Part shown: in pieces, positions 14,962 through 23,825 of the stretch | How positions within the stretch are numbered: position 1 is the stretch's first letter | Layout: each line of letters begins with the position of its first letter | DNA from: Caulobacter endophyticus | GTDB lineage: Bacteria > Pseudomonadota > Alphaproteobacteria > Caulobacterales > Caulobacteraceae | NCBI RefSeq assembly: GCF_029543245.1 | Contig: NZ_JARQWV010000002.1 | Coordinates: forward strand, 1-64,000 | DNA: 64,000 nucleotides | Direction of reading: 5' to 3' | Position numbers and translations under genes: made by a program | The notes under the pieces: model-generated | Told to the model about the DNA's origin: nothing | Database searches by the model: none | Seen by the model: the letters and a program-made list of their open reading frames with translations, nothing else

Positions 14962-15477
14962 TTAACCCACCGCGGCGAACGCGGGGGACGGTTCGGGCGC
15001 GGGCTCCGCGCGGCGCGGGCCGGGCTCGACGCCGAGCCAGCCCAGCAGGGCCAGCCACAAGAGGCCAGAGGCGCCGGCGCCGGTGAAGATCGGCACGATG
15101 ACGGCCATGCCCTCCAGGTGGCTCATCCAGGCCATCAGCCCGCCGGTGAGGATCAGGTCCAGGCCCCAGACGCCAACCAGCGGCCAGGGGCCGTGGCCCA
15201 TGTCGCGCAGGCGCTTGAGGCACAGCACGCCGCTGATCCAGCCCTGGAGGGCGAGGATCAGAAAGCCCGGGATCCAGCCGTCGAAGCCCAGGGCCGGGCC
15301 GCTGACGTCGACCAGCCACGGCCCGACCAGCGGCACGGCGGCCATGGGCGCCGCGCCATGGCGTCCGAACGCCAGGAAGCCGCCGACCTCGAGCCCGAGC
15401 AGCAGGAACAGGCCCAGCCAGAACGGTCCGCGGCCGATGGCGCCGCGCGGCGAGAAGAGCAGGGCGAAGAAGGGCAC
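14962..15477 (-). CDS. DUF805 family membrane protein, copy 7
   Basis: 171 aa, the longest of the seven. It begins MPFFALLFSPRGAIGRGPFW and has CLKRLRDMGHGPWPLVG, an RLRDMG-type signature. Four or more membrane spans; the C-terminus is a Pro/Ala/Glu-rich tail. It is the first gene of the minus-strand block and faces GTA g12 across a short AT-rich divergent promoter region at 15478-15555. Confidence 0.83.
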   Translation of the reverse strand: MPFFALLFSPRGAIGRGPFWLGLFLLLGLEVGGFLAFGRHGAAPMAAVPLVGPWLVDVSGPALGFDGWIPGFLILALQGWISGVLCLKRLRDMGHGPWPLVGVWGLDLILTGGLMAWMSHLEGMAVIVPIFTGAGASGLLWLALLGWLGVEPGPRRAEPAPEPSPAFAAVG

Positions 15478-15507
15478 GGCGGGGTCTCCGGCGGGTCTGG
15501 ATGATTT

Positions 15508-15527
15508 GTAAGTAAATAATCACTCAC
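15508..15527. promoter_or_regulatory. Candidate operator in divergent DUF805/g12 promoter region
   Basis: An imperfect 20-bp dyad, GTAAGTAA-ATAA-TCACTCAC (arms match at six of eight positions), lies in the only AT-rich stretch of the area. Its size and form resemble TetR-family operators. It sits between the divergent starts at 15477 and 15556, so a bound regulator could affect both directions. No regulator gene is adjacent. Confidence 0.4.
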
Positions 15528-15555
15528 ATTACGAAGCTGTCAAGGAGAACCCGTG

Positions 15556-16188
15556 ATGAGCGCCTTTCACGAGGTGCGGCTGCCCCTGCGTCTGGCCTTC
15601 GGCGGGACGAGCGGGATCGAGCGCCGCACCGAGATCGTCGGCCTGGCCTCGGGGTTCGAGCGCCGTTCCAGCCCCTGGGCGGACGGCCGCCGGCGCTATC
15701 TGGTCGGCACGGCCACGCGCAGCCTGGACGAGGCCGCCGAGCTGGCGGCGTTCTTCGAGGCGCGGCGGGGGCGGCTGCATGGGTTCCGGTTCAGGGATCC
15801 GGCCGACTTCAAGTCGTGCGCGCCGTCGGCGACGCCCGCGCCGGGCGACCAGGGCCTGGGAACCGGCGACGGAACGCGGACGGCGTTCCAGCTGGTCAAG
15901 GCCTATGGAAGCGGCGAGGCGGCGGTGGTCCGCACCATCGCCAAGCCGCAGGCCGGCAGCGTGCGGGTGGCCGTGGCGGGCGTGGAGCAGGCGGCCGGCG
16001 CCTTCGCGGTGGACGCGGCCACGGGCGTGGTCACCCTGGCGGCCCCGCCGGCGGCGGGGGCGGCGGTGACCGCCGGCTTCCTGTTCGACACGCCGGTGCG
16101 CTTCGACCTCGACCGGCTGGACGTGACGCTGGAAGGGTTCGGGGCGGCGCGGGCGGGGGCGATCGCGCTGGTCGAGGTGCGGGTCTGA
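15556..16188 (+). CDS. GTA g12, distal tail protein (DUF2460)
   Basis: 210 aa from ATG 15556, 8 bases after AAGGAG; GTG 15553 is an alternative. DUF2460 hallmarks are FHEVRLPLRLAFGGTSG, TEIVGLASGFERRSSPWADG RRRY, and the segment LAAFFEARRGRLHGFRFRDPADFKS. The C-terminus has VRFDLDRLDVTLEGF. In the Rhodobacter particle this protein forms the distal tail ring at the baseplate. Here it restarts the plus-strand cluster after the DUF805 block and is coupled to g13 by TGATG. Confidence 0.92.
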   Translation: MSAFHEVRLPLRLAFGGTSGIERRTEIVGLASGFERRSSPWADGRRRYLVGTATRSLDEAAELAAFFEARRGRLHGFRFRDPADFKSCAPSATPAPGDQGLGTGDGTRTAFQLVKAYGSGEAAVVRTIAKPQAGSVRVAVAGVEQAAGAFAVDAATGVVTLAAPPAAGAAVTAGFLFDTPVRFDLDRLDVTLEGFGAARAGAIALVEVRV

Positions 16189-16853
16189 TGCGGGCCGTGC
16201 CGGGGGCGCTGGCCGAGCGCATCGAAAGCGGGGCGGCGAGCCTCTGCCATGCCTGGATCCTGACCCGGACGGACGGGACGGTGCTGGGCTTCACCGACCA
16301 CGATCGCGACCTGACCGTCGCCGGCGTGGTCTGCCGGGCGGCCAGCGGCTGGAGCGCCGGCGCGGCCGAGAGCCAGGCGGGGTTCGGCCCCGGCCTGGCG
16401 GCGGCGACGGGCGCCCTGGACGATGCTTCTAACAAGGCCGGGGGGATCACGGCCGGCGACATCGAGGCCGGGCTCTATGACGGGGCGCAGGTGGTCTGCC
16501 GCCGGGTGGACTGGCGCGCGCCGGACCTGGCCGTCGAACTGTGGCGGGCGCGGGTGGCGCGGGTCTCGTGGACCGGCGAGGCCTTCACCGCCGAGCTGGA
16601 GGGGCCGGCGGCGGCGCTGGACCGGGTGGCCGGCCGCGCCTACGCCCGAAACTGCGACGCCGTGCTGGGCGACGAGCGCTGCGGGGTCGACCTTTCGGCC
16701 CATCCCGGCGCGACCTGCGACCGGCGGTGGACGACCTGCCGGGCGGTGTTTGCCAACGGGACCAACTTCCGGGGCTTTCCGACCCTGCCGGGCGAGGACT
16801 TCGTCACGCTCTATCCCGCCGAGGGCGAGATCCACGACGGGGGACGGCGATGA
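16188..16853 (+). CDS. GTA g13, tail hub-like protein (DUF2163)
   Basis: 221 aa. DUF2163 features are the early HAWILTRTDGTVLGFTDHDRDL, the central DIEAGLYDGAQVVCRRVDW, and the C-terminal CDAVLGDERCGVDLS with CDRRWTTCRAVFANGTNFRGFP. The paired cysteines in that C-terminal segment resemble a metal or Fe-S binding site reported for the Rhodobacter homologue. It overlaps g12 and g14 by 1 and 4 nt. Part of the baseplate hub. Confidence 0.92.
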   Translation: MRAVPGALAERIESGAASLCHAWILTRTDGTVLGFTDHDRDLTVAGVVCRAASGWSAGAAESQAGFGPGLAAATGALDDASNKAGGITAGDIEAGLYDGAQVVCRRVDWRAPDLAVELWRARVARVSWTGEAFTAELEGPAAALDRVAGRAYARNCDAVLGDERCGVDLSAHPGATCDRRWTTCRAVFANGTNFRGFPTLPGEDFVTLYPAEGEIHDGGRR

Positions 16854-17332
16854 GGGCCCCTACGGAGAGGGTCCCTACGGAGAGGGCTCCTACGGAGAGG
16901 GAAAGGGTCCTGGCGGAGGCGCGGGCCTGGCTGGGCACGCCCTATCAGCATCAGGCCAGCCTGAAGGGCGTGGGCTGCGACTGCCTGGGGCTGGTGCGCG
17001 GGGTGTGGCGGGCGCTGCACGGGGCCGAGCGCGAGGCCCCGCCCCCCTATCGTCCCGACTGGGCCGAGCTTTGCGCCGGCGAGCCGCTGCTGGAGGGGCT
17101 GGGGCGGTCGCTGGTTTCGACCCCGCCGGAGCGGGCGCGGCCCGGCGACGTGCTGGTCTTCCGCATGGCCGCGGGCGTGGCGGCCAAGCACTGCGCGATC
17201 CTGTCGGAGCATGGTTCCGGCGGGATGCGGATGATCCACGCCTATTGGGGGCGGGCCTGCGTCGAAAGCTGGCTGGGACCCTGGTGGCGCACGCGGCTGG
17301 TCGCCGCCTTCTCGTTTCCGGAGCACGTGTGA
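16850..17332 (+). CDS. GTA g14, NlpC/P60 cell-wall peptidase
   Basis: 160 aa tail-tip peptidase expected to cut host peptidoglycan on DNA delivery. The catalytic Cys lies in GVGCDCLGLVRGVWR and the catalytic His in VAAKHCAIL, followed by MIHAYWGRACVESWLGPWW. ATG 16850 overlaps the g13 stop. The N-terminus before the domain (which begins ERVLAEARAWLGTPYQHQAS) is built from three PTERx repeats encoded by a 15-bp tandem repeat and is unusual for the family. Confidence 0.92.
   Translation: MRAPTERVPTERAPTERERVLAEARAWLGTPYQHQASLKGVGCDCLGLVRGVWRALHGAEREAPPPYRPDWAELCAGEPLLEGLGRSLVSTPPERARPGDVLVFRMAAGVAAKHCAILSEHGSGGMRMIHAYWGRACVESWLGPWWRTRLVAAFSFPEHV
16861..16905. repeat. 15-bp tandem repeat, three copies, inside g14
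   Basis: Units TACGGAGAGGGTCCC (16861), TACGGAGAGGGCTCC (16876) and TACGGAGAGGGAAAG (16891) follow one another. The first 11 bases are identical in all three. The repeat is in frame and encodes PTERV-PTERA-PTERE at the start of the peptidase. Being a multiple of three, copy-number change would not break the gene. Confidence 0.9.
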
Positions 17333-20300
17333 TGGCGCAGTTGATCCTGCAAGGCGGCGGTTCGGCCACCGGTCTGCTCGGCGTGCTGGGCGTGGGCCTG
17401 GGCAAGGCGATCGACGGGGCGCTGAGCGTGGGGCTGAGTCCCGTGCGCGAGGCAGGCCCGCGCATCGCCGAGGTGCGGCTGACCGGGGCGGCCGAGGGCG
17501 CGCCGACGCCGTGCGTGTTCGGCCGCGCCCGGGTGGCCGGCCAGGTGATCTGGGCGGCGCGGTTCCGCGAGCATCGCCGCGACGCCGGCGGCAAGGCCGG
17601 GCGCGCGCGCGGCTACGGCTACAGCCTGTCGCTGGCCCTGGCGGTGGGCGAGGGCCCGATCGACGGGATCGGCCGGGTATGGGCCGACGGCAAGGTGATG
17701 GACATGGCGGGCGTGACCATGCGCGTCCATCGCGGGACGGAGGACCAGCTTCCCGACCCGCTGATCGCGGCGATCGAGGGCGAGGCCCCGGCCTATCGCG
17801 GCACGGCCTATGTGGTGTTCGAGGACCTGGCGCTGGACGCCTTCGGGGGGCGGCCGCCGCAGCTGTCGTTCGAGGTCTTCCGGCGTCCGGGCGTTGACGG
17901 GACGGGTCTGGAGGACCGGCTGGAAAGCGTGTGCCTGATCCCCGGGGCGGGCGAGTTCGTGCTGGCGACCGACGTGGTGTTGCGCCGCGAGGGGCTGACC
18001 CGCACGAGCCCCGAGAACCAGAACAACACCGAGGGGCGGGCCGACCTGCTGGTGTCGCTGGACCAGCTGCAGGCGCAGCTGCCCAATGTGCGGCGGGTGA
18101 ACCTGGTGGTCAGCTGGTTCGGGACCGACCTGCGCTGCGGCGCGTGCGAGATCCGGCCGGGCGTCGAGGCGGCCGACAAGGCGACCGAGCCGATGGCCTG
18201 GCGGGTGGCGGGGCTGGAGCGCGAGGAGGCGCGGCTGATCTCGCAAAGCGGCGGCGGGGTCGCCTATGGCGGCACGCCGTCCGACGCGGCGGTGATCCAG
18301 GCGATCGCCGAGCTGAAGCGGCGGGGCCTTGAGGTGACGCTCTATCCCTTCGTGCTGATGGACGTGCCGGCGGGCGCCGGCCTGGCCGATCCGTACGGCG
18401 GGGCCGAGCAGGCGGCCTATCCCTGGCGCGGGCGGATCACCTGCCATCCGGCTCCGGGACGGGTGGGCTCGCCGCACAAGACCAGCGCGGCGACCGCGCA
18501 GGCGGCGGCGTTCTTCGACGGCGAATGGGGCTTTGCCCGCTTCGTGCGGCACTATGCGCAGCTGGCCGCGCAGGCCGGCGGGGTGGACGGCTTCCTGATC
18601 GGCTCGGAGCTGGTCGGGCTGACGCGGGTGCGCGACGCGGCGGGGTTTCCGGCGGTGGACGCCCTGAGGGCCCTGGCCGGAGAGGCGCGCGCGCTGCTGG
18701 GGGCGGCGACGAAGATCGGCTACGCCGCCGACTGGAGCGAGTATTTCGGATCCCAGCCGGCCGATGGCTCGGGCGACGTGCATTTCCATCTGGATCCGCT
18801 GTGGGCCGATCCGGACATCGACTTCGTGGGGATCGACTACTACCCGCCGATCACTGACTGGCGCGACGGCGAGGATCACCTGGACGCGGCGGCCGGCTGG
18901 GGCGGGCCGCACGATCCGGCCTATCTGCGCCACGGCCTGACGGGCGGGGAGGGCTTCGACTGGTTCTACGCCTCGGCTGAAGACCGCGCGGCCCAGGTCC
19001 GCACGCCGATCACCGACGGGGCGCATGGCGAGCCGTGGGTGTTCCGGCCCAAGGACCTGCTCTCCTGGTGGTCCAATCCTCACCACGACCGGCCGGGCGG
19101 CGTGCGGGCGGCGACGCCGACGGCCTGGGTTCCCAGGTCCAAGCCGATCCGGCTGATCGAGTTCGGCTGCGGGGCGGTCGACAAGGGCGCCAACGCCCCC
19201 AACCTGTTCGTCGACGCCAAGAGCGCCGAGAGCGCCCTGCCGCCGTTCTCGGACGGGACGGCGGACGAGCTGGGCCAGAGGCGGGCGCTGGAGGCGGTGC
19301 TGGCCATGACGGCCGATCCGGCGGCCAACCCGGTCTCGCCGGTCTATGGCGGGCCGATGATCGAGGAGGCCGCCGCCTGGTGCTGGGACGCGCGGCCGTT
19401 CCCGGACTTTCCGGCGCGGGCGGAGGTGTGGGCCGACGCCCCCAACTGGCGGCTGGGCCACTGGCTGAACGGCCGGGCGGGCGCGGCGGCGCTGGGCGAA
19501 CTGGTCATGGCCGTGGCGGCGCGGGCCGGGGTGGAGATCGACCCGGGCGAGGCGGCGGGGTCGCTGGGCGGCATGGTGGCCGGCTATGTGATCGACCGGC
19601 CGATGCGGGTGCGCGACGCGCTGGCGCCGCTGACCGAGGCCTTCGGGCTGGAGGCGGTGGAGCGCGGCGGGCGGGTGCGGCTGGTCTCGCGCTCGGGCCC
19701 CGCGCAAGGCGCGCTGGGCGGGGACGACCTGGCCTGGCCGGAGGATCGCCCGGCCCCGGCCTCGGCCGCACGGCGGCTAGAGGAGGCGGCCGACGCGGTG
19801 CGGCTGCGGTTCATCGACCTGGCGCGCGATTACCAGGCCGGCGGGCTGATCGTGCGGGACGGGGCCGGCGCCCTGACCCTGGACGTGGAGGCGCCGCTGG
19901 TGCTGACGGCGGCGCAGGCCGGGGCGATCGCCCGGCGGCGGCTGGACGGGCAGGGCGCCGCGCGGCGCGAGCGGATCGTCCACCTGTCGCCCCTGGCGGC
20001 GCTGACCTGGGAGGCCGGCGACCGGCTGGCGCTGGACGGCGAGACCTGGCGCGTGACGCGGGTCGATGTCGACGAGCGGCCGAGAATGACCCTGATCCCC
20101 GCGTCGCCGGCGGTGAGCGGGGCCATGGGCGAGATCGACTGGCGCCCGGCCCCGCCGCGTCCGGCCCAGGGGCCGCCCGTGCTGATGGTGCTGGACCTGC
20201 CGCCCCTGCCCGGCGCCGAGGACGACGCGCGGCCGCTGGTCGCCGTCGCCGCCCAGCCCTGGCGGGCCTTCGACGTGCATGCGGGACCGGACGTCGAGGC

Positions 20301-21087
20301 CCTGCGCGTGCGGGCGAGCGCGACGACCGGCGCGGTGGTGGGGACGACGCTGTCGGACCTGCCGGCCGGGCCGCGCCACCGGATCGACCGGGGAACGCGG
20401 CTGATCGTGCGGCTGGAGGGCGGGGCGCCGCAAAGCCGCAGCCGGGCCGCGGTGCTGGCCGGCGAGAACCTGCTGGCGGTGCGCGGTCCCGGCGGCTGGG
20501 AGCTGCTGCAGTTCATTACGGCGCAGGCCGTGGGGCCCGACGCCTTCGCCCTGACCGGCCTGCTGCGCGGGCAGGGCGGCTCGGACGTGGCCGATCTGGT
20601 TGCGGCCGGGGCGGATGTCGTGCTGATCGACGAGGGGCTGGTGCGGGCCCAGGCGTCGCCGGCCGAGCGCGGCCTGCCGCTGATCTGGCGCGCGGCGCCG
20701 GCCGGCGGTCCGCCGGCGGGGCCGGCCATGCGGCAGGTGGAGGCGACCTGGCGCGGCGCGGCCTTGCGGCCCTGGTCGCCGGCGCATCTGCGGGCCAGGA
20801 CCGTCGGCGGCGATATGCGCCTGTCGTGGATTCGCCGCGCGCGTGTCGGGGGCGACGGCTGGGAGGCGGAGGTCCCGCTCTCCGAGGCGAGCGAGGCCTG
20901 GCGGGTGCAGATCCTGGACGGCGAAGCGGTGGTGCGGACGGTGGAGACGGCGACGCCGGGCTTCGTCTGGACGGCGGCGATGCGGGCGGCCGACCTGCCG
21001 TCGGGACCGATGGGCGCGCTGCGCGCAAACGTGGCGCAGGGCTCGGCGACCTGGGGCTGGGGCGCCCCTGCGACCATCGCGCTGTGA
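17332..21087 (+). CDS. GTA g15, host-specificity/megatron protein (GTA TIM-barrel)
   Basis: 1251 aa, close to the size of the Rhodobacter GTA g15 protein. It starts MAQLILQGGGSATGLLG. The central part contains the GTA TIM-barrel-like domain, recognisable in TLYPFVLMDVPAG, VDGFLIGSELVGLTRVRD and DPDIDFVGIDYYPPITDW. A phage-tail domain follows, then C-terminal beta-rich modules with LTGLLRGQGGSDVADL and ATPGFVWTAAMRAADL. It forms the central tail tip that contacts the recipient cell. The start overlaps the g14 stop by one base. It closes the recognised GTA cluster. Confidence 0.93.
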   Translation: MAQLILQGGGSATGLLGVLGVGLGKAIDGALSVGLSPVREAGPRIAEVRLTGAAEGAPTPCVFGRARVAGQVIWAARFREHRRDAGGKAGRARGYGYSLSLALAVGEGPIDGIGRVWADGKVMDMAGVTMRVHRGTEDQLPDPLIAAIEGEAPAYRGTAYVVFEDLALDAFGGRPPQLSFEVFRRPGVDGTGLEDRLESVCLIPGAGEFVLATDVVLRREGLTRTSPENQNNTEGRADLLVSLDQLQAQLPNVRRVNLVVSWFGTDLRCGACEIRPGVEAADKATEPMAWRVAGLEREEARLISQSGGGVAYGGTPSDAAVIQAIAELKRRGLEVTLYPFVLMDVPAGAGLADPYGGAEQAAYPWRGRITCHPAPGRVGSPHKTSAATAQAAAFFDGEWGFARFVRHYAQLAAQAGGVDGFLIGSELVGLTRVRDAAGFPAVDALRALAGEARALLGAATKIGYAADWSEYFGSQPADGSGDVHFHLDPLWADPDIDFVGIDYYPPITDWRDGEDHLDAAAGWGGPHDPAYLRHGLTGGEGFDWFYASAEDRAAQVRTPITDGAHGEPWVFRPKDLLSWWSNPHHDRPGGVRAATPTAWVPRSKPIRLIEFGCGAVDKGANAPNLFVDAKSAESALPPFSDGTADELGQRRALEAVLAMTADPAANPVSPVYGGPMIEEAAAWCWDARPFPDFPARAEVWADAPNWRLGHWLNGRAGAAALGELVMAVAARAGVEIDPGEAAGSLGGMVAGYVIDRPMRVRDALAPLTEAFGLEAVERGGRVRLVSRSGPAQGALGGDDLAWPEDRPAPASAARRLEEAADAVRLRFIDLARDYQAGGLIVRDGAGALTLDVEAPLVLTAAQAGAIARRRLDGQGAARRERIVHLSPLAALTWEAGDRLALDGETWRVTRVDVDERPRMTLIPASPAVSGAMGEIDWRPAPPRPAQGPPVLMVLDLPPLPGAEDDARPLVAVAAQPWRAFDVHAGPDVEALRVRASATTGAVVGTTLSDLPAGPRHRIDRGTRLIVRLEGGAPQSRSRAAVLAGENLLAVRGPGGWELLQFITAQAVGPDAFALTGLLRGQGGSDVADLVAAGADVVLIDEGLVRAQASPAERGLPLIWRAAPAGGPPAGPAMRQVEATWRGAALRPWSPAHLRARTVGGDMRLSWIRRARVGGDGWEAEVPLSEASEAWRVQILDGEAVVRTVETATPGFVWTAAMRAADLPSGPMGALRANVAQGSATWGWGAPATIAL

Positions 21088-21174
21088 TATTAATGCAACA
21101 TTTGGCTTGCGCCCGGCGCGGAACCGCCTAATTGAGGGGCTTCGGCATTTTCCGTACTTCCTTGAGGGCCTTCC

Positions 21175-22113
21175 TTGGCGCGCGACCCCTATCTGGAGCT
21201 TGGCGTTTCCCGCGGCGCGAGCGCGGACGAGATCCGCAAGGCGTTCCGCAAGCTGGCCAAGCAGCACCACCCCGACACCAACCCCGGGGACAAGAAGGCC
21301 GAGGACAAGTTCAAGCAGGTCAGCGCCGCCTTCGACATCCTGGGCGACGCCGAGAAGAAGAAAAAGTTCGACGCCGGCGAGATCGACGCCGACGGCCGTG
21401 AGACCATGCGCGGCTTCGGCGGCGGTGGCGGCGGCCCGTTCGGCGGCGGCTTTGGCCGGGGCGGCGGCTTCGGGCGCGGCGGCGGCGGGAACGACGGTCC
21501 CGAGATCGACCTCAATGACCTGTTCGGCGACATCCTCGGCCGCAATCGCGGCGCGGGAGCCGGCGGCGGCTTCGGCGGCGGCGGGTTCTCGGCCAAGGGC
21601 GCGGACGTGCGCGCGCGGCTGGACATCGACCTGGAAGAGTCGATCAAGGGCGGCAAGAAGCGCGTGGCCTTCTCGGACGGCCGCACCATCGACGTGACCA
21701 TCCCGGCCGGCGCCCAGGAAGGCCAGACCCTGCGCCTGAAGGGGCAGGGCAGCCCGGGACGCGGCGGCGCCGGCGACGCCCTGATCGAGCTGGCGGTCAA
21801 GCCGCACCCGATCTACCGCAAGGAAGGCGAGCACCTGGTCATGGACCTGCCGGTCAGCGTTCCCGACGCGGTGCTGGGCGGCAAGGTCGAGGCCCCCACG
21901 CCCGACGGCCCGGTCAATGTGACGGTGCCCAAGGGCGCCAACAGCGGCAGCAAGCTGCGGCTGAAGGGCCGGGGCCTTTCCGACGCCAAGGGCCATCGCG
22001 GCGACCTCTATGCCCGCCTGATCGTCACCCTGCCCGAGACCATCGACGAGGACCTGGAAAAGTTCGCCCAGGCCTGGCGCGACCAGAAGCCCTACACGCC
22101 CAAGCGGCGGTAG
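21175..22113 (+). CDS. Class-B J-domain co-chaperone (CbpA/DnaJ-like, no zinc finger)
   Basis: 312 aa from a TTG at 21175 with GAGGG upstream. The N-terminal J domain (MARDPYLELGVSRGASADEI) has the HPD motif in QHHPDTNPGD. A glycine-rich linker of about 70 residues (GGGGGGPFGGGFGRGGG) follows. The C-terminal substrate-binding domains are recognisable in IDLEESIKGGKKRVAF, TIPAGAQEGQTLRLKGQG and a repeat of the same pattern at VPKGANSGSKLRLKGRG. The CxxCxGxG zinc-finger region of DnaJ is missing, which places it in class B. It lies 87 bp after g15 with no clear terminator between, so read-through from the GTA cluster is possible. Confidence 0.9.
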   Translation: MARDPYLELGVSRGASADEIRKAFRKLAKQHHPDTNPGDKKAEDKFKQVSAAFDILGDAEKKKKFDAGEIDADGRETMRGFGGGGGGPFGGGFGRGGGFGRGGGGNDGPEIDLNDLFGDILGRNRGAGAGGGFGGGGFSAKGADVRARLDIDLEESIKGGKKRVAFSDGRTIDVTIPAGAQEGQTLRLKGQGSPGRGGAGDALIELAVKPHPIYRKEGEHLVMDLPVSVPDAVLGGKVEAPTPDGPVNVTVPKGANSGSKLRLKGRGLSDAKGHRGDLYARLIVTLPETIDEDLEKFAQAWRDQKPYTPKRR

Positions 22114-22231
22114 GGGCAGCGCGCCTATCCAGCGGGCGCCGGCCTTTCAGGTCGGTCCCGCGCGTCATCGCCGGTTGCCTGTCGCGCCGGCGACATGAAT
22201 GCTCGCCAGGGTAGGTCCCGGAGGGCGGCGC

Positions 22232-23680
22232 ATGGGTTTTCTCGGCATCGTGCTGGCGCTGGTTCTGCTGGTGGGCCTGGCCTATCGCGGCTGGAGCGTG
22301 CTGCTGCTGGCGCCGGCCGCGGCCCTGGTGGCGGCGGGCTTCTCGGGCGAGCCGCTGCTGGCCAGCCTGACCCAGAGGTTCATGCCCGGCGCGGCCGGGT
22401 TCCTGGCCCAGTTCTTTCCCCTGTTCCTGCTGGGCGCGCTGTTCGGCAAGCTGATGGACGACAGCGGCTCGGTCTCGGCCATCGCCCGGATCATGACCGA
22501 GCGGCTGGGCGCGCGGCGGGCCGTGCTGGCGGTGGTGCTGGCGGGCGCGGTCGTCACCTATGGCGGGGTCAGCCTGTTCGTGGCCTTCTTCGTGCTGGTT
22601 CCGATGGCCGGGGCGGTGTTCCGCGCCGCCGACATTCCCCGGCGGCTGATGCCGGCGACGCTGATCCTGGGGACCTCGACCTTCACCATGACGGCCCTGC
22701 CGGGATCGCCGGCGATCCAGAACGCCATCCCGATGCCGTTCTTCGGCACGAGCCCCTATGCGGCGCCGGGCCTGGGGCTGCTGGCGGGGGTGGTGATGCT
22801 GGCCGGCGGCATGGCCTGGCTGTCCTACGCCCAGGGCCGCGCCCGCAAGGCCGGCGAGGGTTATGGCGGGGCCGAGCGCGAGGCTCCGGCGGCCGGCGAC
22901 CCCGACGTGCGCGAGCGGGCGGTGACGGCGCGCGACTTCGACACCGCCGAGCTGGAGCGCGGCGCGATCGCCGCCTCGGCGCCCGGTTTCCTGGCGGCCA
23001 TCGCGCCGCTGGCGGTGGTGATCGCGGTGAACCTTCTGATGTCGCTGGTCGTGCTGCCAAGGATCGACGCCTCGTTCCTGGAGGAGCCGCGCTGGGGCGG
23101 TGCGACCCTGAGCGACGTGGCGGGCGTATGGTCGGTGGCCGCGGCCCTGGCGGCGGGGACGGGGGCGCTGGTGGTGATCCACTGGACGCGGCTTTCCAAT
23201 CTCAAGCGCAGCATGGACGCCGGCGCCAACGCCTCGGTGCTGCCGGCGCTGTCGGTGTGCAGCCTGGTGGGCTTCGGCGCGGTGATCGCGGCCTTGCCGG
23301 CCTTCGCCCTGGTGCGCGACGCGGTGTTGGACCTGCCGGGCGGGCCGCTGGTGTCGCTGGCGGCGGCGACCAACGTACTGGCCGCGCTTACCGGCTCGGC
23401 CTCGGGCGGGCTGACCATCGCCCTGGAGGCGCTGGGGCCGACCTATGTGGACCTGGCCGCGCGCCACATGGTGGATCCGGCCCTGCTGCACCGGGTGGCG
23501 GTGATCGGCTCGGGTACGCTCGACATCCTGCCGCACAACGGGGCGGTGGTCAGCCTGCTGGCCCTGTGCGGCTGCGGCCACAAGGAAAGCTATGGCGACA
23601 TCGTGATGGTGGGCATCGTCCCGTCGATCGTGGCGCTGGCGGTGGTGATCGCGGCCGGGACGCTGCTGGGGGCGTTTTGA
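22232..23680 (+). CDS. GntP-family permease
   Basis: 482 aa with about 12 hydrophobic segments, the length and layout of the gluconate:H+ symporter (GntP) family. Recognisable pieces are FFPLFLLGALFGKLMDDSGS, TYGGVSLFVAFFVLVPMA, TFTMTALPGSPAIQN and GSGTLDILPHNGAVVSLL. ATG 22232 is chosen because GGAGG lies 8 bases upstream. The substrate cannot be assigned: family members carry gluconate or other organic acids. It is monocistronic, with a REP-like pair after it. Confidence 0.85.
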   Translation: MGFLGIVLALVLLVGLAYRGWSVLLLAPAAALVAAGFSGEPLLASLTQRFMPGAAGFLAQFFPLFLLGALFGKLMDDSGSVSAIARIMTERLGARRAVLAVVLAGAVVTYGGVSLFVAFFVLVPMAGAVFRAADIPRRLMPATLILGTSTFTMTALPGSPAIQNAIPMPFFGTSPYAAPGLGLLAGVVMLAGGMAWLSYAQGRARKAGEGYGGAEREAPAAGDPDVRERAVTARDFDTAELERGAIAASAPGFLAAIAPLAVVIAVNLLMSLVVLPRIDASFLEEPRWGGATLSDVAGVWSVAAALAAGTGALVVIHWTRLSNLKRSMDAGANASVLPALSVCSLVGFGAVIAALPAFALVRDAVLDLPGGPLVSLAAATNVLAALTGSASGGLTIALEALGPTYVDLAARHMVDPALLHRVAVIGSGTLDILPHNGAVVSLLALCGCGHKESYGDIVMVGIVPSIVALAVVIAAGTLLGAF

Positions 23681-23686
23681 AGTGTA

Positions 23687-23815
23687 CCTTCTCCCCTTGT
23701 GGGAGAAGGTGTCGACGAAGTCGACGGATGAGGGGTCTCGCGGCGTTTGGTGTTTGAGAGACCCCTCACCCGACCCTGCTTCGCAGGGCCACCCTCTCCC
23801 GCAAGGGGAGAGGGG
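23687..23815. repeat. Paired inverted REP-like element between gntP-like and metE
   Basis: Left unit 23687-23735 and right unit 23762-23815, with the shared hairpin CTCCCCTTGTGGGAG/CTCTCCCGCAAGGGGAGAG, separate two convergent genes. It may serve as a bidirectional terminator. Confidence 0.88.
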
Positions 23816-23825
23816 GCGATGTCGG

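Noticed and set aside
14956..14968. GGGTT-T-AACCC dyad as an operator
   Set aside because: It overlaps the stop codon of a DUF805 gene and lies downstream of it, not in a promoter.
5201..21087. The phage-like cluster as an active prophage
   Set aside because: There is no integrase, replication, lysis or repressor gene and no attachment site; gene order and families match domesticated GTA clusters.
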